Assembly: GCF_958979055.1 (NCBI RefSeq)
Contig: NC_084887.1
Span: 30,109,544-30,173,543 of the forward strand
Origin: Alnus glutinosa
Lineage: Eukaryota; Streptophyta; Magnoliopsida; Fagales; Betulaceae
DNA: 64,000 bases
Direction: 5' to 3'
A model generated the notes under the pieces. That model ran no database searches and was not told where the DNA came from. It worked only from the letters and a program-made list of their open reading frames with translations. How positions within the stretch are numbered: position 1 is the first letter of the stretch; each line of letters opens with the position of its first letter. Positions 24,567-38,442 of the stretch are shown piece by piece. Position numbers and translations under genes: made by a program.

Positions 24567-25292
24567 AAATGTATACATGCATGAACCCCAGACGACAAAC
24601 CCTGCATCTTCGCTACTCCCCATGAGTGGCAACTTCTACTAAGACTTGAGTCCATGTAGATAATTTCCTAGTAGATGCTATTGTTACGATTAAGCTTTGT
24701 TTGTTAAAACTTTTGCTTTCTGCTTTCTGTCTTTTGTTCTTTTTCTAAAAATTAAAAACAACTCAAGCACAACACTCTTAAAAACACAAAAACAATTTTC
24801 ACCTTTATTTCACATTAATTATAACACTTTTTTCAAACCAATCACGAAAAGCATCACCTAAAATGTATTAACAAACAGAGCCCATGATGGTTTGTTATTT
24901 TGGAAAGGTTAATTTATAACACTATCATGAGCCTGTATGTGGCCAAAATTCAAAACCATAAACTCGTTTGCACACAAAACAGAGAACATGGTTTAACTCA
25001 AAATTCTTTTGACACTCTGCCTTTATATGCTCAACTAAAAAGGAAATTTGTCAATGGTCTCCCGTAATGCAAGTTGCAACTATTAAAAATCAAACACTAA
25101 AAAGAAACAAAACAATAACCAAGGTATAAAGGCATTGCAGAAATCAATAAATCTTCCTCAGATGCATGGACTGGATGATGATATAACATTGGAGGCTAAT
25201 CTCTGAGCTCAGAAAAATCAATGATAATAGATTAAACATTAAAAAGCATAATTTCAAGGGACAAGCAATATACATACGTAACCTGTTACAAC
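24567..25292. other. Convergent intergenic region between HPP-like gene and acidic-protein gene
   Basis: This holds the 3' flanks of two convergent genes. It is AT-rich and I see no other feature. Both untranslated regions and polyadenylation sites should lie within these 726 bases. Confidence 0.6.
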
Positions 25293-27473
25293 TTAACGCT
25301 TTTGTGCTTTCCTCCGTCTAGATTGTGCCTTCTGCCACTTCTTTCTTGAAACTACTTTGCTCTTCGGCTTCAACTTTAACTCAGGTGAGAACTTATAATT
25401 TGGATCTCTCATACGTGCTTGTATATCCTTGAAGAACTGAATATTCAATTTCTTAGGCCCTCCTTGTCTAAGTTCGGCATACTCTGGTCCAGAAACAATA
25501 TTTTCAAATGCTCCAATTAGAATGTCTAAATCACTCATGACCTCCCACACATTAGTGTAACGCCCATCTGGCCCTTTCTTCAATTTTTTCAAAGCATTCT
25601 CAACTGCAATTTTCCTAGCTTGCTTTCCTGGGGACAACTCTTCTGGTTCATCTTCAGCTTTCAATAATTCAGAGAGTGTTCGATATTTAGGCATTTCGTC
25701 AAACTCAAACAATTTATCTATATGCTTATCACTACTTTGATTTGGGTAGGCTTCTGTAGGAATATCGTCGTCATCATCACCCTCACTACCAGTCCACAGC
25801 GTCTTCTCCTCATCACTCCCAGACCACACACTTCTTAACTCATCACTGTCATCAGCATCAATTAGCTCAGAGTGTTCCTTTGCCTGTTGTCTCACTCTCC
25901 GGATTTCTTCTTCAAGATTACTTTTCGGATCTTTTTTATCATCGCTTTCATCTTCACTTCCTGTCCATAGACTAGTATCTTCATCCATCTCTTTCTTCCA
26001 CGCTTTTCTGAAATCCTCATCACCTAGTTTTGCAGTGCCAAAAAGATCATAATGTTTGCCCCTACCACGAGCATATGATCGTGATGCTGCAAAACATTCA
26101 CAAATCATTGTCGCAACTGTGATGAAGAACAACAGTAGACAATGCCAAACTAAATCCTTGTTGCAACTGTGAATTAGAATTAAGGAGAATGACAGAAATC
26201 CCTTCAAATAATTTGTAGCCCAAAAAACTATACTGCATCTGTATTATCATATATACATTATGCATCTCTTTTACCAGATAAGAATCATAAGGATAGTCTA
26301 GTTGTTGATGATAGCAACTTAAAGTCCCAACCAGTACAACAATAATAATTAAGTTCAACCATTTTTAAGCACTCAGAATTTTATAGTGCATTACCTTTTA
26401 AAGGTATATCTTATCTACTGGCACTTCAAAAAGCTAACTAGTAGGCTCTATTAATATGCTTAGAAGTCAAGAGGACCAAAAACCAAAACTGAAGAGCCCG
26501 TTTGTCAAAGCCACTCAAACCCAATTACTCCATGATGTATATTTATTTCAAGACCGACTACGCAATTTAATCAGCCACAAGATTTACGGTTTGTCCGCAA
26601 AACCTTAACATTCCCTTAAATATATACTCATTTATATGCAGTCCAAGAATAAATGCTTTTCCCAGGAGTTTTTTTTTTTTACCATTAATCTAATCTTTAG
26701 TTATTATCTTTAGCATTTATCTTATCTTCAGTTATTATCTTTAGCACTTATCACTCATCAACTTGTTAGGAAGATGAGTTGCAGTTAGTTTGCAATGCTC
26801 GTTTTATTTAAAGACAGTTGATATATGAATAGAATTATCAAGAGTATTATTCCCCAAATGTATGTTTAAAGGCGGCCTAAATTCCCTCTAAGAACCTACC
26901 CTAAACTATCCCGTTACGTGCTTGAAATGGGTTGCTTTCAATAACCAATCTAATTGTCTTCTACAAGGACTTTGTACAAGTACATAGACTACATGGCATA
27001 ACATCGCAGGCTTTGAGCAATGAGTTCACCAACCACCATAACCTCATGATGGGTCTTCTACATACAGAGAAAATTGTGGAACTCATCCCAAAACAGTGAC
27101 AACAGAAAAGGCAGAAGCCATAAAATCCAAAACTTTTGAAAGCGAAACAAACCTTGAAAATTTGGGTAAAACCCAAAATTAATGTGATGTCTTGAACCAC
27201 TTCCAGCTGAATCAGAAAGGGTCTCTAATCTGAAAGATAGAGCGAAATGGCGTTTCTCAGATTTCATCAAGAAACCATGCTAAGAAACATTACAACCAGA
27301 AATTACAATGAAACTAAAAGAGAGAAAAATAAGTATATTTTAGCATATATATATATATGGGATGGAAGAGAAGAGGAATCTGACCTTGGAGAAACTGAAG
27401 GTTGAAAATGGGGTTTTGGAACTTTGCAAAGAGATGGGAGGAGGGAAAGGCGGGAATAGAGCCTGCGAGCCAT
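25293..27473 (-). CDS. Acidic, predicted mitochondrial protein with repeated W-[TS]-G-S motifs, function unknown
   Basis: Three exons on the minus strand (27473-27385, 27229-27153, 26086-25293) close in phase into 319 residues. The N-terminus MARRLYSRLSLLPSLCKV is Arg/Ser/Leu-rich without acids, a typical mitochondrial presequence. SRSYARGRGKHYDLFGTAKL begins the mature part. The middle is strongly acidic with three related units: SLWTGSEDESDD, SVWSGSDEE and TLWTGSEGDDDDD. A helical region follows (LFEFDEMPKYRTLSELL; ARKIAVENALKKLKKG). The C-terminus is very basic (SRKKWQKAQSRRRKAQKR). I recognise the overall pattern of conserved plant hypothetical proteins but no named domain. An acidic middle with a basic tail would suit a nucleic-acid or ribosome-associated role, but that is inference. 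The ATG at 27473 is the first in frame after the upstream stop. Confidence 0.78.
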
Positions 27474-27879
27474 CACTTGCAGAACATAAGCTTCCAAAAT
27501 TGTTCAATCATAAAAATTATTAAAAACGGACCTTTTCTGTATACAGAACTGGAAAGAGAAGCGGCGAAGTTATTGAAGATAGCTTCAACACCGACCCAGA
27601 AAAAAAATATTGCTGAACAGTCGGAACCACTACCAAAATCATCAATGGAGCTTCCACCAAAAAATTTGAACGTCAATTGTGTGGGAAATTGTACGGTAAG
27701 TTGGATAATAAAACTCCGAGTCATCGTGTTTTTTTTTTTGTATGTTCATTAAAAGATATTGAAATTTGATTGAAATATTTAATTTTTTTATACTCTCTGC
27801 CCTCTACAATAAATCAAACTTTACAAATGAAATATTTTAGAGATGTGGTTGGTAATATTGTCTTACACTTTTCTTCTTC

Positions 27880-27940
<61 letters not shown>

Positions 27941-28367
27941 ATCTACTTTTAAATCTGTAGAACGTACATATGATATCATAAATTTAATAGTAAATTTGCA
28001 CTTTTTTTTGTACAAAAATGGACAAGAAATATGTAAAGGAATAAAATCAAACATTTTTTTATATTCTAAGTTATTTTTTTCAGAAAATATTTAAAAATAA
28101 TAATATTTTCTAATTGAACCCAAACTCGTATTGACAATTGAGTTTATAGATGCCAAATCTCACTATACTCCTTTTATAGATGCCACCTTCAAAAATACCT
28201 CCGCCTTCGTTCAACTCCAGGCTACGTTGGCAATTATCGGCGTAGCTTTTCTGACGATTCTGTGCTATTACTATCCTTGGATTGATTAAAGCAATCTTAT
28301 CGCTTGTATGCTGGAGAAATTGTAAGCCATACTGAGGTAGAGAGTGATTGACTTAGAGGGAATCATA

Positions 28368-28403
<36 letters not shown>

Positions 28404-28492
28404 TGTGTAATGCAGAAAGATGTGAACATTTTTTTTTATCCAGAAAACAATTTTTGTTTAATTGCATGATCCGATTGTACCAAAGACTGAAA

Positions 28493-28525
<33 letters not shown>

Positions 28526-28785
28526 TAACTGATTCTCAGATTTTACCAAGTCAAAAGAAATACTGAAATTTGTTGCAAAATATTAAAAAATACAAAATCA
28601 CTGGAAAAAGCTAGAACAATCTATCAATCTTATTTTGTTAATTTACAAGTAGTTGCTATCTTCTGTAAAAAGTAAAAATACATTTATCTTCTTCGAATTG
28701 GCAAGTGAAAAGATATCAAATGAACCATGGTGGCCATGACCAACATGCATATACATGATCCGCATGCTTTAAAGTTGCCTGAGAT
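27474..28785. other. Intergenic region between acidic-protein gene promoter and AAR2 3' end
   Basis: This contains the promoter of the minus-strand acidic-protein gene, a 46-base poly(T) run (27885-27930), another T run (about 28372-28402) and a compound (AT)n(AC)n microsatellite (28493-28526). A less AT-rich stretch at 28185-28335 looks like a short gene fragment but has stops and is not identified. Confidence 0.55.
27885..27930. repeat. Poly(T) tract, about 46 bases
   Basis: Homopolymer run, the longest in the window. It could be the reverse-strand tail of an old retroposon, but nothing recognisable adjoins it. Confidence 0.95.
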
Positions 28786-31700
28786 CTAGCTAAAACTAGG
28801 GTCATCCAACATCTCAACTACAGGGGCAAACTGCGGAAGTTGAACAATGAACAGGAATGAGAGAATGAGAGAGGAAGGTTATAATAGTTCAGTTTTTAAT
28901 ACAGATGCACTCACCTCATCATCTTCTTCCAAGTACATTCCATCAGCTCCACTGTTCAGCTGAAACTCCCACCCTAGACTCTTCTCAAGCAGCTCCTGAA
29001 GTTTCCTCGTCTGTAAGGGTAGAAATATTAAATTGAACTTTAAACTTTGGATTGTCCTCATAATGAGTAATCAGAATAAAGTACTGATTAAATGATTAAA
29101 TTTATCTCTTTTTATCGGCTTAAACTTTTAGGATAAGTGGTGATTTAACATGGTATCAGAGCCAAAGGTCCTGAGTTTGAACTTTGACTCCATCATTCAT
29201 CCTATTTCAATTAAATATTTCACGTGTTGAGCCTCACCTATTAAAAGGAAGTTTGAGCCTACACGTTAAAAAGGAAGTGTTAAAATATTTATTAAATGAT
29301 TAAATTTACCTCATCCTATTAACTTAAGCTTTTTGGATAAGTGGTGATTTAATACATAGAATTCAAAACCGAAAAGACTTCATACATGAAATTTTGAGAC
29401 CAAAAAAAAAAAACACACAAACAACTGAAAACTTAACAACATCCATGCCAACGGTCTTTGAACCAAATGGCTTCTCCTAAGGGATGGAGGATGACATCAC
29501 AGATTTAATCCTGTGTGGGTGCATGAATACTACTTGCCTATCAAAAATAGAATTTAAATAGCATCCTCATTTCGAAATCAGAAAATACCTACTTATTTTC
29601 AAGAACACAAGAACCTAATAGCTCTCCCATCAAAAAGAGAAAAAGCAGTATGTAAGATCTCCAACCTCAAACTAAGTTCCAATACATACTTATCATACCA
29701 GTAAAATATAGCAATCATTTTTGAATATAACTAACACTTACTACAGTTTTCATAATTCCAAAATCATATGAAGATATAGTCGTCTGTATGGAAATGAATT
29801 AAATGAGGAACATGAGCTATCAACTAAGAAGAGACAAAAATCCAAAAGTACAAAACCAACATAAATACGTGAGCTATGTTGGAACAAGATTTAGGGTCGT
29901 AGCAAATAAATGACTTTTCTCAAGTAGAGCCTATAAATTTTCAAATACCAACTAGCCGAGATCCTATCAAAACTGCTTCAAAAAATAAAAAATAAAAAAA
30001 TTGATAAGTAATTTTTTTGTCCCAAAGGGAGAGAAGTGGAGATTTGAACTAGTGACCTCCATTTTATAAGGTCTAGTCTCTAGCTGATTGAGCTACCCTT
30101 AGGTACTACTTCAAAAAATTAAGATGCCAACATGACAACACTCTTTCACAACTGTTTTAAGAACTTTCTGATATGAAACCCTAATAGCAGATTGCCCAAA
30201 GTACAATTGTGATTTTTTTTTTTTTTTTTTTTTTTTTTGCAGGGACTATATGGTTGTGTTCAGTATAGTTCATGAAATGCCACAAATCAAATCTATTGTT
30301 CATGTAAAATGTAGCTGACGGTTGTAAGCCTACTCTTTCAGGACAAATCTTGTTCAATACCTAACATAACACGAGCGGCTTTAAGCCATAATAATCTAGT
30401 TCTGAACCTTATGACTAATTGTAACCTACTTCCTGTAAAATATAACAATTTTAAATAATATAGATGCGGGGCACAATAATTCTCAATCAGACATAGAACA
30501 CTTCATTTATTTATTTTTTTGCCTCATCACCAGCGACAACGTCTCGTTTTATGAATAAAGCAAATGACCTTGACATATGTTTTTGTTTCCTCAGATTTAT
30601 ATATGTTATATGGAGTTATATAAGCAACCTATATCCATGTCTCGTTTTATGAATAAAGCAAATGACCCCTCAGATTTATATATGTTATATGGAGTTACAT
30701 ATGCAACCTATATCCATATGGAATCAGTTAAAAGTAACAAATAGACATAAAACTGATTTTGCAGTACGAAAAATCCATGATCTTTTGCAGAACAAAAGTA
30801 AGAATTGAGGAAAGCATATGAAGAGAAAATGAAAGTCTGGCAAGTTCTCCCAACCCCCAAACAGATAGAGATTTGACATGAAAAGGCAGGGTTAGTGCTC
30901 ATACCCATGACAGAAGATGTCCGTCAACAGGTGAAGCATCTTGCATCAACAAAAAGAAGTCCTGCAATACAGCTCACTAATTAGAAAATAAATTAAAATG
31001 AACTTAACCATTTTTTTTTTCTTTTATGAGTAAGGAATTTGTACTCTTTAGTCTTTACCAAATCCAATCATTGTCATTCATAACGACTAACCATAGTATT
31101 CTGTTGGCTATTTTCTTTTAACAAAAGGAGTAAATAAAATTGAACAATAAAAAGTTGGTGTTTCAGAAAAATTCAGTAGATCAATGGAAGCCTGAAATTA
31201 TAAATTTCATTTGCAATAAACAGGATTTAACGCACAAAAGGCCTTGCAAATTTTCAAAAATGCCAATTCAGCATGGCAGCACAATCGGGCATTTAAAGAA
31301 TTGACTTAATAACCTCAAAGACCTACCTTGCAAAGACGGTGCAAAAAGCTATCGGCAGAAAACCATGAATCATCCACCAGTGTTGATGCCTGTCCCACTG
31401 CACCACTGGTATCTGTGCAATCTTTTTGAAGCCCATATTTCAGTTGATAGTAGACGACCTTAATGAACTGTGAGAATTCTAGCAGATGTCAGAGTTCATC
31501 ACAAAAAGAACAGCACACAAAAGGGGAATGTACATTTATTGAGCTTTGAACTATAAGTAAATGAAAGAAGAAATGAGACCTAGATTTGGCGAATCAGACA
31601 AACTTAGAGATTTTGTGCAAGTTAACAACACACATGTCAAATTAAGTGATAAACCAGCCAATCTCATTTCAATTGCATGCAATAATTAAGAATCAAGTCT

Positions 31701-34700
31701 ATAAAGGACTAGATAATTGTTAAAGAACTTTGAGAGTAGAGGACTTCAGCCTATAACTAAAATAAATACAATAGATAATAGAACAGATACATCAAAAGGT
31801 CAACTAATTAGGTTTTTCCTATATCGACCCGGCCAGGCTGTTAAAACAATGCTATCCTTCTGTATTTAGTGGATCAATGATTAAACACATAGAAGGCTAT
31901 AATCTAACAGGCAAAATGGCCTCATATAGAGCAAATCACATATATAAACCAAGAAGTTGGTAAAGGCCTTGCTATGTTCAGTTTACTTTCTGTTTAGATA
32001 TAATTCAATAATAACATCCCAAACTACAATAATTGTACATACTCAATAAGATAGCAAGAAATATTCAAAAAAAAAAACTCCAATTTTGACCATTACCTTT
32101 GTGAATAGCTGAGTCCTTGTACGGAAAGGCTGTAAAAAAATGTAAACTTTTAGACATGTTGCAACAGAAAAAAAAAAAAAAAAAAAAAAAAAAACCCAAG
32201 TCAGTGAGAAAGGCAAAAGTTATGAATAAAAATACAATACAACACGGTCATCCGAACATGTTAACACATATCCACATTAAGCCATAATATCACCAACAAA
32301 TTATCCTACAAAAGAAGTAAAAGCTACTTTTACAATAATAGAGCAACAAGAAACTTGTCATAGAGTCACCACAATCAGATCACCTCCAACAAAGATTCTT
32401 CCTTTCAGATTATAACAATTATTGCGCTCTATCGCATGAGAAACACCTCAGAAGTTATTAAGCTGTATGCAAGAAGACATGGTAAAACCTAAAAAGAGAA
32501 TGATGTCCTACGAAAGGGAACACAGTGAACTGACCCCAAGCAGAAACCAACCAAATGTCTAAAACTTAGTTTTAATCCATTTTTTTTTTAATAAGTAATT
32601 CAAAAAAGAAAAAAAGTCATCACACTGTAGATCCATCTCTCACCTCCTACCTCACTCATCACCAATGTCCCCCCAAACAAAGTCCCTTTGAAGTTTTTAC
32701 AGTCAATTAGCCACTCCTACCAAAACAAGGAAAATGGACAAACAATACGTCGATAAATAAGAAAGAGTGCTTTTTATCAAAGTCAACATGCCTCCCTTTG
32801 ATAGATAAAGCCTCTTCCAACCCGCCAACCAATGTCCATCTTCTCAATAATACCATTCCAAATGGTAGAAGCCTTGTAAGAAGCTCCCAGATGAAGACCC
32901 AAATATTTCATCGGCAACAAAGCCACTCTACACTCAAGAATTCTAGCCAAACCTTCTACATCACCCACATCGCCTACGGGAACAATCTCTGACTTGTACA
33001 AGTTTATCTTCAACCCCGACAAAACATAAGAATAGACACCGTAGGTTACGAAGTTGTTTACAATTAGGCTAACAAAATATCAAAATATCATCTGCAAACA
33101 AATGTGATAATATCATCTCCTCATGATTTTCCTCGATCCCACCGAAAATCCAGATGAGAGCCCGCTATCCACAGTAGCAAACATCATACTTTTTTTGATA
33201 AGTAATAAAAATTTATTAATAAAAACGTAAGGCGCCCTTAAGTATACAGAAAATATACACAGGGACAACCAAAGCTAACCTGCAAACCGTAAAGGAGACA
33301 ACAAATCCCCTGGTCTTAATTCATGCTAACTATTAAAGAAACCAGATGGGAGAATGGAAAAACGAACCAGAGATATGCAATGTTCTATTCAAACTTGTCA
33401 TCTCTCCCCCAAGCCACATTTCTTCAACAAGTATAACAGAAACTCCCTGTTTACAAGATCATAAGCCTTCTCCAAATACAATTTACACAATATTCACGAT
33501 TCCCCAAATCGAATCCGACTATCCAAACATTTATTCGCCACCAAGACAGAATCCATAATTTATCTACCTTTGATAAACGCATTCTGAGAACTTGAGAAAA
33601 TCTTTCCCAATACCAATTTCAACCTATTCACCAGGACCTTAGAATAATTTTGTACACACCACCCACTAAGCTAATGGGACGGAAATCCTTGATTTCCACC
33701 GCCCCAGCTTTCTTCAGAAAAGAGACAAAAGTAGTATTGAAGCTCTTCTTGAACTTCCCTAGGCTATGAAAATCCATTTATTAACTCCCAATAATTTTGG
33801 AAGAAAGCTATAGAAAACCTGTCAAATCCTGGCGCCTTATCTCCATTGAAATTTCTCACCACCTCCAACATTTCACTCTCTTCAAATTCTCTTCCCATCC
33901 AATTTCTTTCCTCCACATCAATTGAAAGGAATGAAAAGCCATCAAACTTGGTCTCCACATATATTGCTCTAAATACAATTGTTTATGAAAGTTCACAATA
34001 TGTTCCTTTATTTCTACGAAATAAGACATCCTATTCCCATTAACAACTAGGGACTCCACCAAGTTATTTCTTTTATGCGAATTTGCCAAACGATGGAAAA
34101 ATTTAGTATTATTATCTCCCTCTCTCAACCAAAGGGCCCTAGACTTTAGTCTCCAACTCACTTCTTCAAGAATAATACTCCTCTCCAACTCTCTAGAAAT
34201 ATCTTCTTTCTTCAACCTTTCATTGATCATCTTCTGCTCCATTGTGAGATCGCTAGTGCCTTATGGAGTGCTATTTTCAGCCGTGTTGGGTTAGCTAGGA
34301 TCATGCCTAAAATAGTAGTAGACCTTTTTGCTTATTGAAGAGGGTTGGTAGGCAGTCCTCAAAGCATAGCATTGTGGAAGATGGTTCCATTCTGGCTTTT
34401 GTAGTGTCTTTGGACGAAAAGAAATGATAGAAATTTTGAAGGTAGAACTTAGGTCTTTCTTTTTCAAAACTCTTTACCACTGGACAGCTGCTTTAGATCT
34501 TAATTTTGCACTTTTAATGATATTAGTTTACTTACTACAAAAAATAATAATAATGGGAAACTTAGCACTGGAATCATACTTACAGCTTCAGTACATCCAA
34601 ATAAAAGGCTAACCAAAGATTTCCACTGCAGAAACGCTTCAAGTGATTGTCCCATCTGCATAATTATCAGATGTCATCAAAATCTGACAACAATATCAAC

Positions 34701-37700
34701 GTGAAAATTATGTCAAATAGGTCTGCACATACCAAAAATGCAATAAATGCAAATTGCAGCTCCCCAAGAAGTATGTCTTCAGAACTTCCATAATCTTTTA
34801 TCAATAAACTTTCTAATAGTTGTGTCTGAACAGATCAGTGGAGGAATTCAAAACCAAAATCAGCTAATGTTAAACCGCAAAAAAAAAACCTGTTCAGTTC
34901 TATTGTTCTTCAAAAGATGTGGATTAGTTCTTACCTTGTCAAGATTCATGGAAGTAAGTTCTTGCCCATGAATTCCTTTTTGTTTGACAACTCGTGGAAT
35001 TGATGTATAGTAACATCTTCTGCTCTGAGACTCGCCAACAGATGTTGAGAAGTTACTAGTCTTCAACTGCTCAACTAGTGCTTTCTCCATCGCTGTTTTT
35101 GGAGTGTTTTTAACCATTCCAGGTTCACATGCAACAGTAATTTCTCCTCCAATGGGTTCTGTGCACGAAATGTATCATTGAAAATAAATTTATTAAGAAT
35201 TGACCATCAGTAGAGGCATAACCTAGTTTTAAAGTCAACAAGAAATCAAGATCATTGAAGATAATTTTTATTAAAAATAAAATAAAGAAAAATTTTGAAA
35301 GTTTTGGCAACCATGATCTAAACCTAATAAAATGTTGAAATTTCTGGCAACCATAAAGGGGGCATAATCCAAGTTCATGAAAGTACATGCTACAAACGTA
35401 TATCAAGCGCTCACATGAAGACTCCCTAAAATGATTGACTTCATAAAAGATGGTATGAGAGTCAACGATTCGACGAGGCAAGTGGTAGACATGGTTGTGC
35501 TGGCTTCATTCCCATGGTAGGGTGTGATGACTAAGAGCGATTCTTGGTGGTGACATGACAATATTCTACAATCCCGGCAGGAAGCGTGAAACTAGGGCTT
35601 ATAAAAAAGGCTTTTGTTCAAGGGGAAGTATAGTTAATGTGGTGTGGTACAAGCCTCACATGTGAAAATGAATTGTTCGAATATTCACATATGAGTGGTG
35701 TAAGTGCTTAATTGATTTATCCTTATTAAGTAATGGTAAGAGTATTTGGTTTGATATAACATTGTTGGGCTCAAATCCTTAAGATTACATTTTTGGATTA
35801 AGGTCGTATCAAGTCTCACAATAAGACTCTCCAAGGTATTGATTTCTTAACAAGACCACCGACGTGGGACTCAACTATTTATGTCATCACACTATTCACA
35901 TGAATATTCCAACTTACCAAAGGAAAACCAAGATGCAGATCCAAAATCTCAAAACACAACTAGATGATAACCATGAAGGGGCCATCAAGAAATCCATCTT
36001 AAGCTTTCTACACTTCTATTAAATGCTCTATCTTTTCACCACTGGCAAATGAACTACATCAAAGGAGATAAATATACTCACTATGCCATAATACTCCTTC
36101 CTGCAAACCTACCTTTCCAACAGGCCATAAGCTGCGCCACTGAATTCAGGCATACTCCACTGAACACCAATTAAGGGGGAAAAAAAAAAAACAAAAGACC
36201 AAAGGTCTTCATGAGTGGGCAGTTTAGGAATAGATGGTTTCTCTGCACCTCCAACACACGAAACACCAATTAATCATAAATTTGTTCCCAGATTCTCTGT
36301 TGTAAGATGACAGTGAAAGCAGAAAGCTCAGAAAAGAAAGAAACTATAGTAGGTACTTTCGCAACTCCTCAAAGGCAAGCAGTCCCAAGCAAATCAGGGA
36401 ATAAGTCTTTTAAAGGAACCTCCTTGCACCAAACATCCTGCAAAGAGAATCATGTGACTCCAGTCTCTAACCCTATTTAACCCATTCAATCAATTTCCAT
36501 TTTTATTTTTATTTTTATTTTTATTTAACCCATTCATTCACTCATGATTGCTTCCACACACTAATCCCAAGAAAATTCGTTACAGTATTAGCTGAGTCCA
36601 CCCATTCAGTAATAATCATGATTAAACACCCCCTTTTTTTTTACAAACAAATATTTTTTTGAAAAGAGAGATACCAAAATACACAAGATCTGTACGAAAG
36701 AGTCCACCAAGAATTAAATTCTGAAATTCGAATAATCAAAAGCAATCAAGAAAAAGAAATAGAAATAGAAGAAGAGGATATTGACTACAGCCAACATCCG
36801 CTCACACTACAACCTCAAAAAAAGACTTACAGGATATGTAAGAATGTTCTATATCATCATCGTCCGACTATTCTCTTCTCTCCAAATTGACCACATACAA
36901 CAATATTTCAAATTCTAATACTTCTAACAAACCAAACTTTCACTTTTAAGAAGCAAGCAAGTGAACAACCCCATTTGCCATCACCCACTACACCCCAAAA
37001 ATAGAAAACACTGCCAACCATATCTCCATTGCTATCGAACATTAGAGTAGAAAATGGTCAACTGATTCGTCAGAATTTTACACATACAACACTAGTCCAC
37101 CATGATAATCTCCTCTTAGTAAGATTTTCCACTATCGATTTCATCCAAGAATGTCACTTTCCAAGGGACTTGAATAAAATGACGACAACCTTGTCATAAT
37201 CTACGGATCACTGAAAATGTAATTCTTTGATACTTCTAGCTCCACGTTGACTTCAGTATTGTAGTGGATTCATAACCAGAGATGTAAAAAAGAATTTAGA
37301 TACTCCCATGAAAAAACTTCTCTTAATTTTTCAGAGGATGGGAGGACATAATCTGAGACTGAATAGAAAATGAGTTTGTTAACCGCAATGACAATGCCCA
37401 GCCTCTCAGAGCTCCATTCCAGTTGCTCTCTAAACTATGTATAGCATAATTTTACTGGCAAGTAAAATTCTTATGAATGCAAGATATCTTCTTCTGAATT
37501 TTTCCCCCGCTTTATATAAATTGATAAGCAAAAGGAATGAAGGGTGGAACCAATACAAAAAGCAGAAGATTCATGTATAAGAAAAATGAATGATAAGCAA
37601 AGTAGGTCCTAAACAGTATATCAGATTGGTTGGATTAAGATCCCTTGTATACTTTTCATGTACAAGGACTTTGCCTCTTCTTCTAATAAATTATTATTCA

Positions 37701-38405
37701 TCAAAAAAAAAAAGAGATTGGTTGGATTAAGATTCCTGTATAAATTATTATTGTGTCTCTGTGCGCGCTACTGTGCATGTATTTATGTGCCTTGTTGACT
37801 TATAAAATCAATTTTTTTTAAGCCAGGGACGTAAATTCCTTCCAATCTCTCACTCTCTGGACATCTTCAATAAACATTCTATTGGAAAATAGAACTCCTG
37901 TTCATAGGTGGAAGATTCTCTCTTCTTACAGTACCATTTCCCCATACAATTTATAATTGATGAGCTACATTGGATATGAATATAGAAGAATAAAGATACA
38001 CCACGCAGCACGACACTACTTTGACTTGTTGAAGCTTTTCATTTTCACGAAGTTTCCAACAACCAATGCCCATGAAGAATCTAACACACAAAGTAATTTC
38101 AAAAGAAAAACAACATAAAATTGATTACAAAAGCAACAATGAATGCAGTTTAAAAATAAAGAATGCCAAGCCTCCAAACACAAGCAACAATATTAAAGAA
38201 ATTCCTAATGGAATGTACTAAACTCTAGCGTGAAGAGCCCTAGAGGTAGTTAGATAGAGCATACCAATCCGTTCAATAACACTCTTCGTGATGAAATTTG
38301 ATAAGTGTTTCCAATCTCCATACTGGCTTAGATTGTAAGGACCAAGTTGTCTGTCAAACTCCAAACTTTTAACTGCTTGACAATAACTCTCTTCCTTAAC
38401 AGGTG

Positions 38406-38442
<37 letters not shown>

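Noticed and set aside
26087..26358. Extension of the acidic-protein frame upstream of 26086
   Set aside because: A splice acceptor (TTTTGCAG) ends at 26087, and the upstream exons supply an in-phase mitochondrial presequence. The extension is intron.
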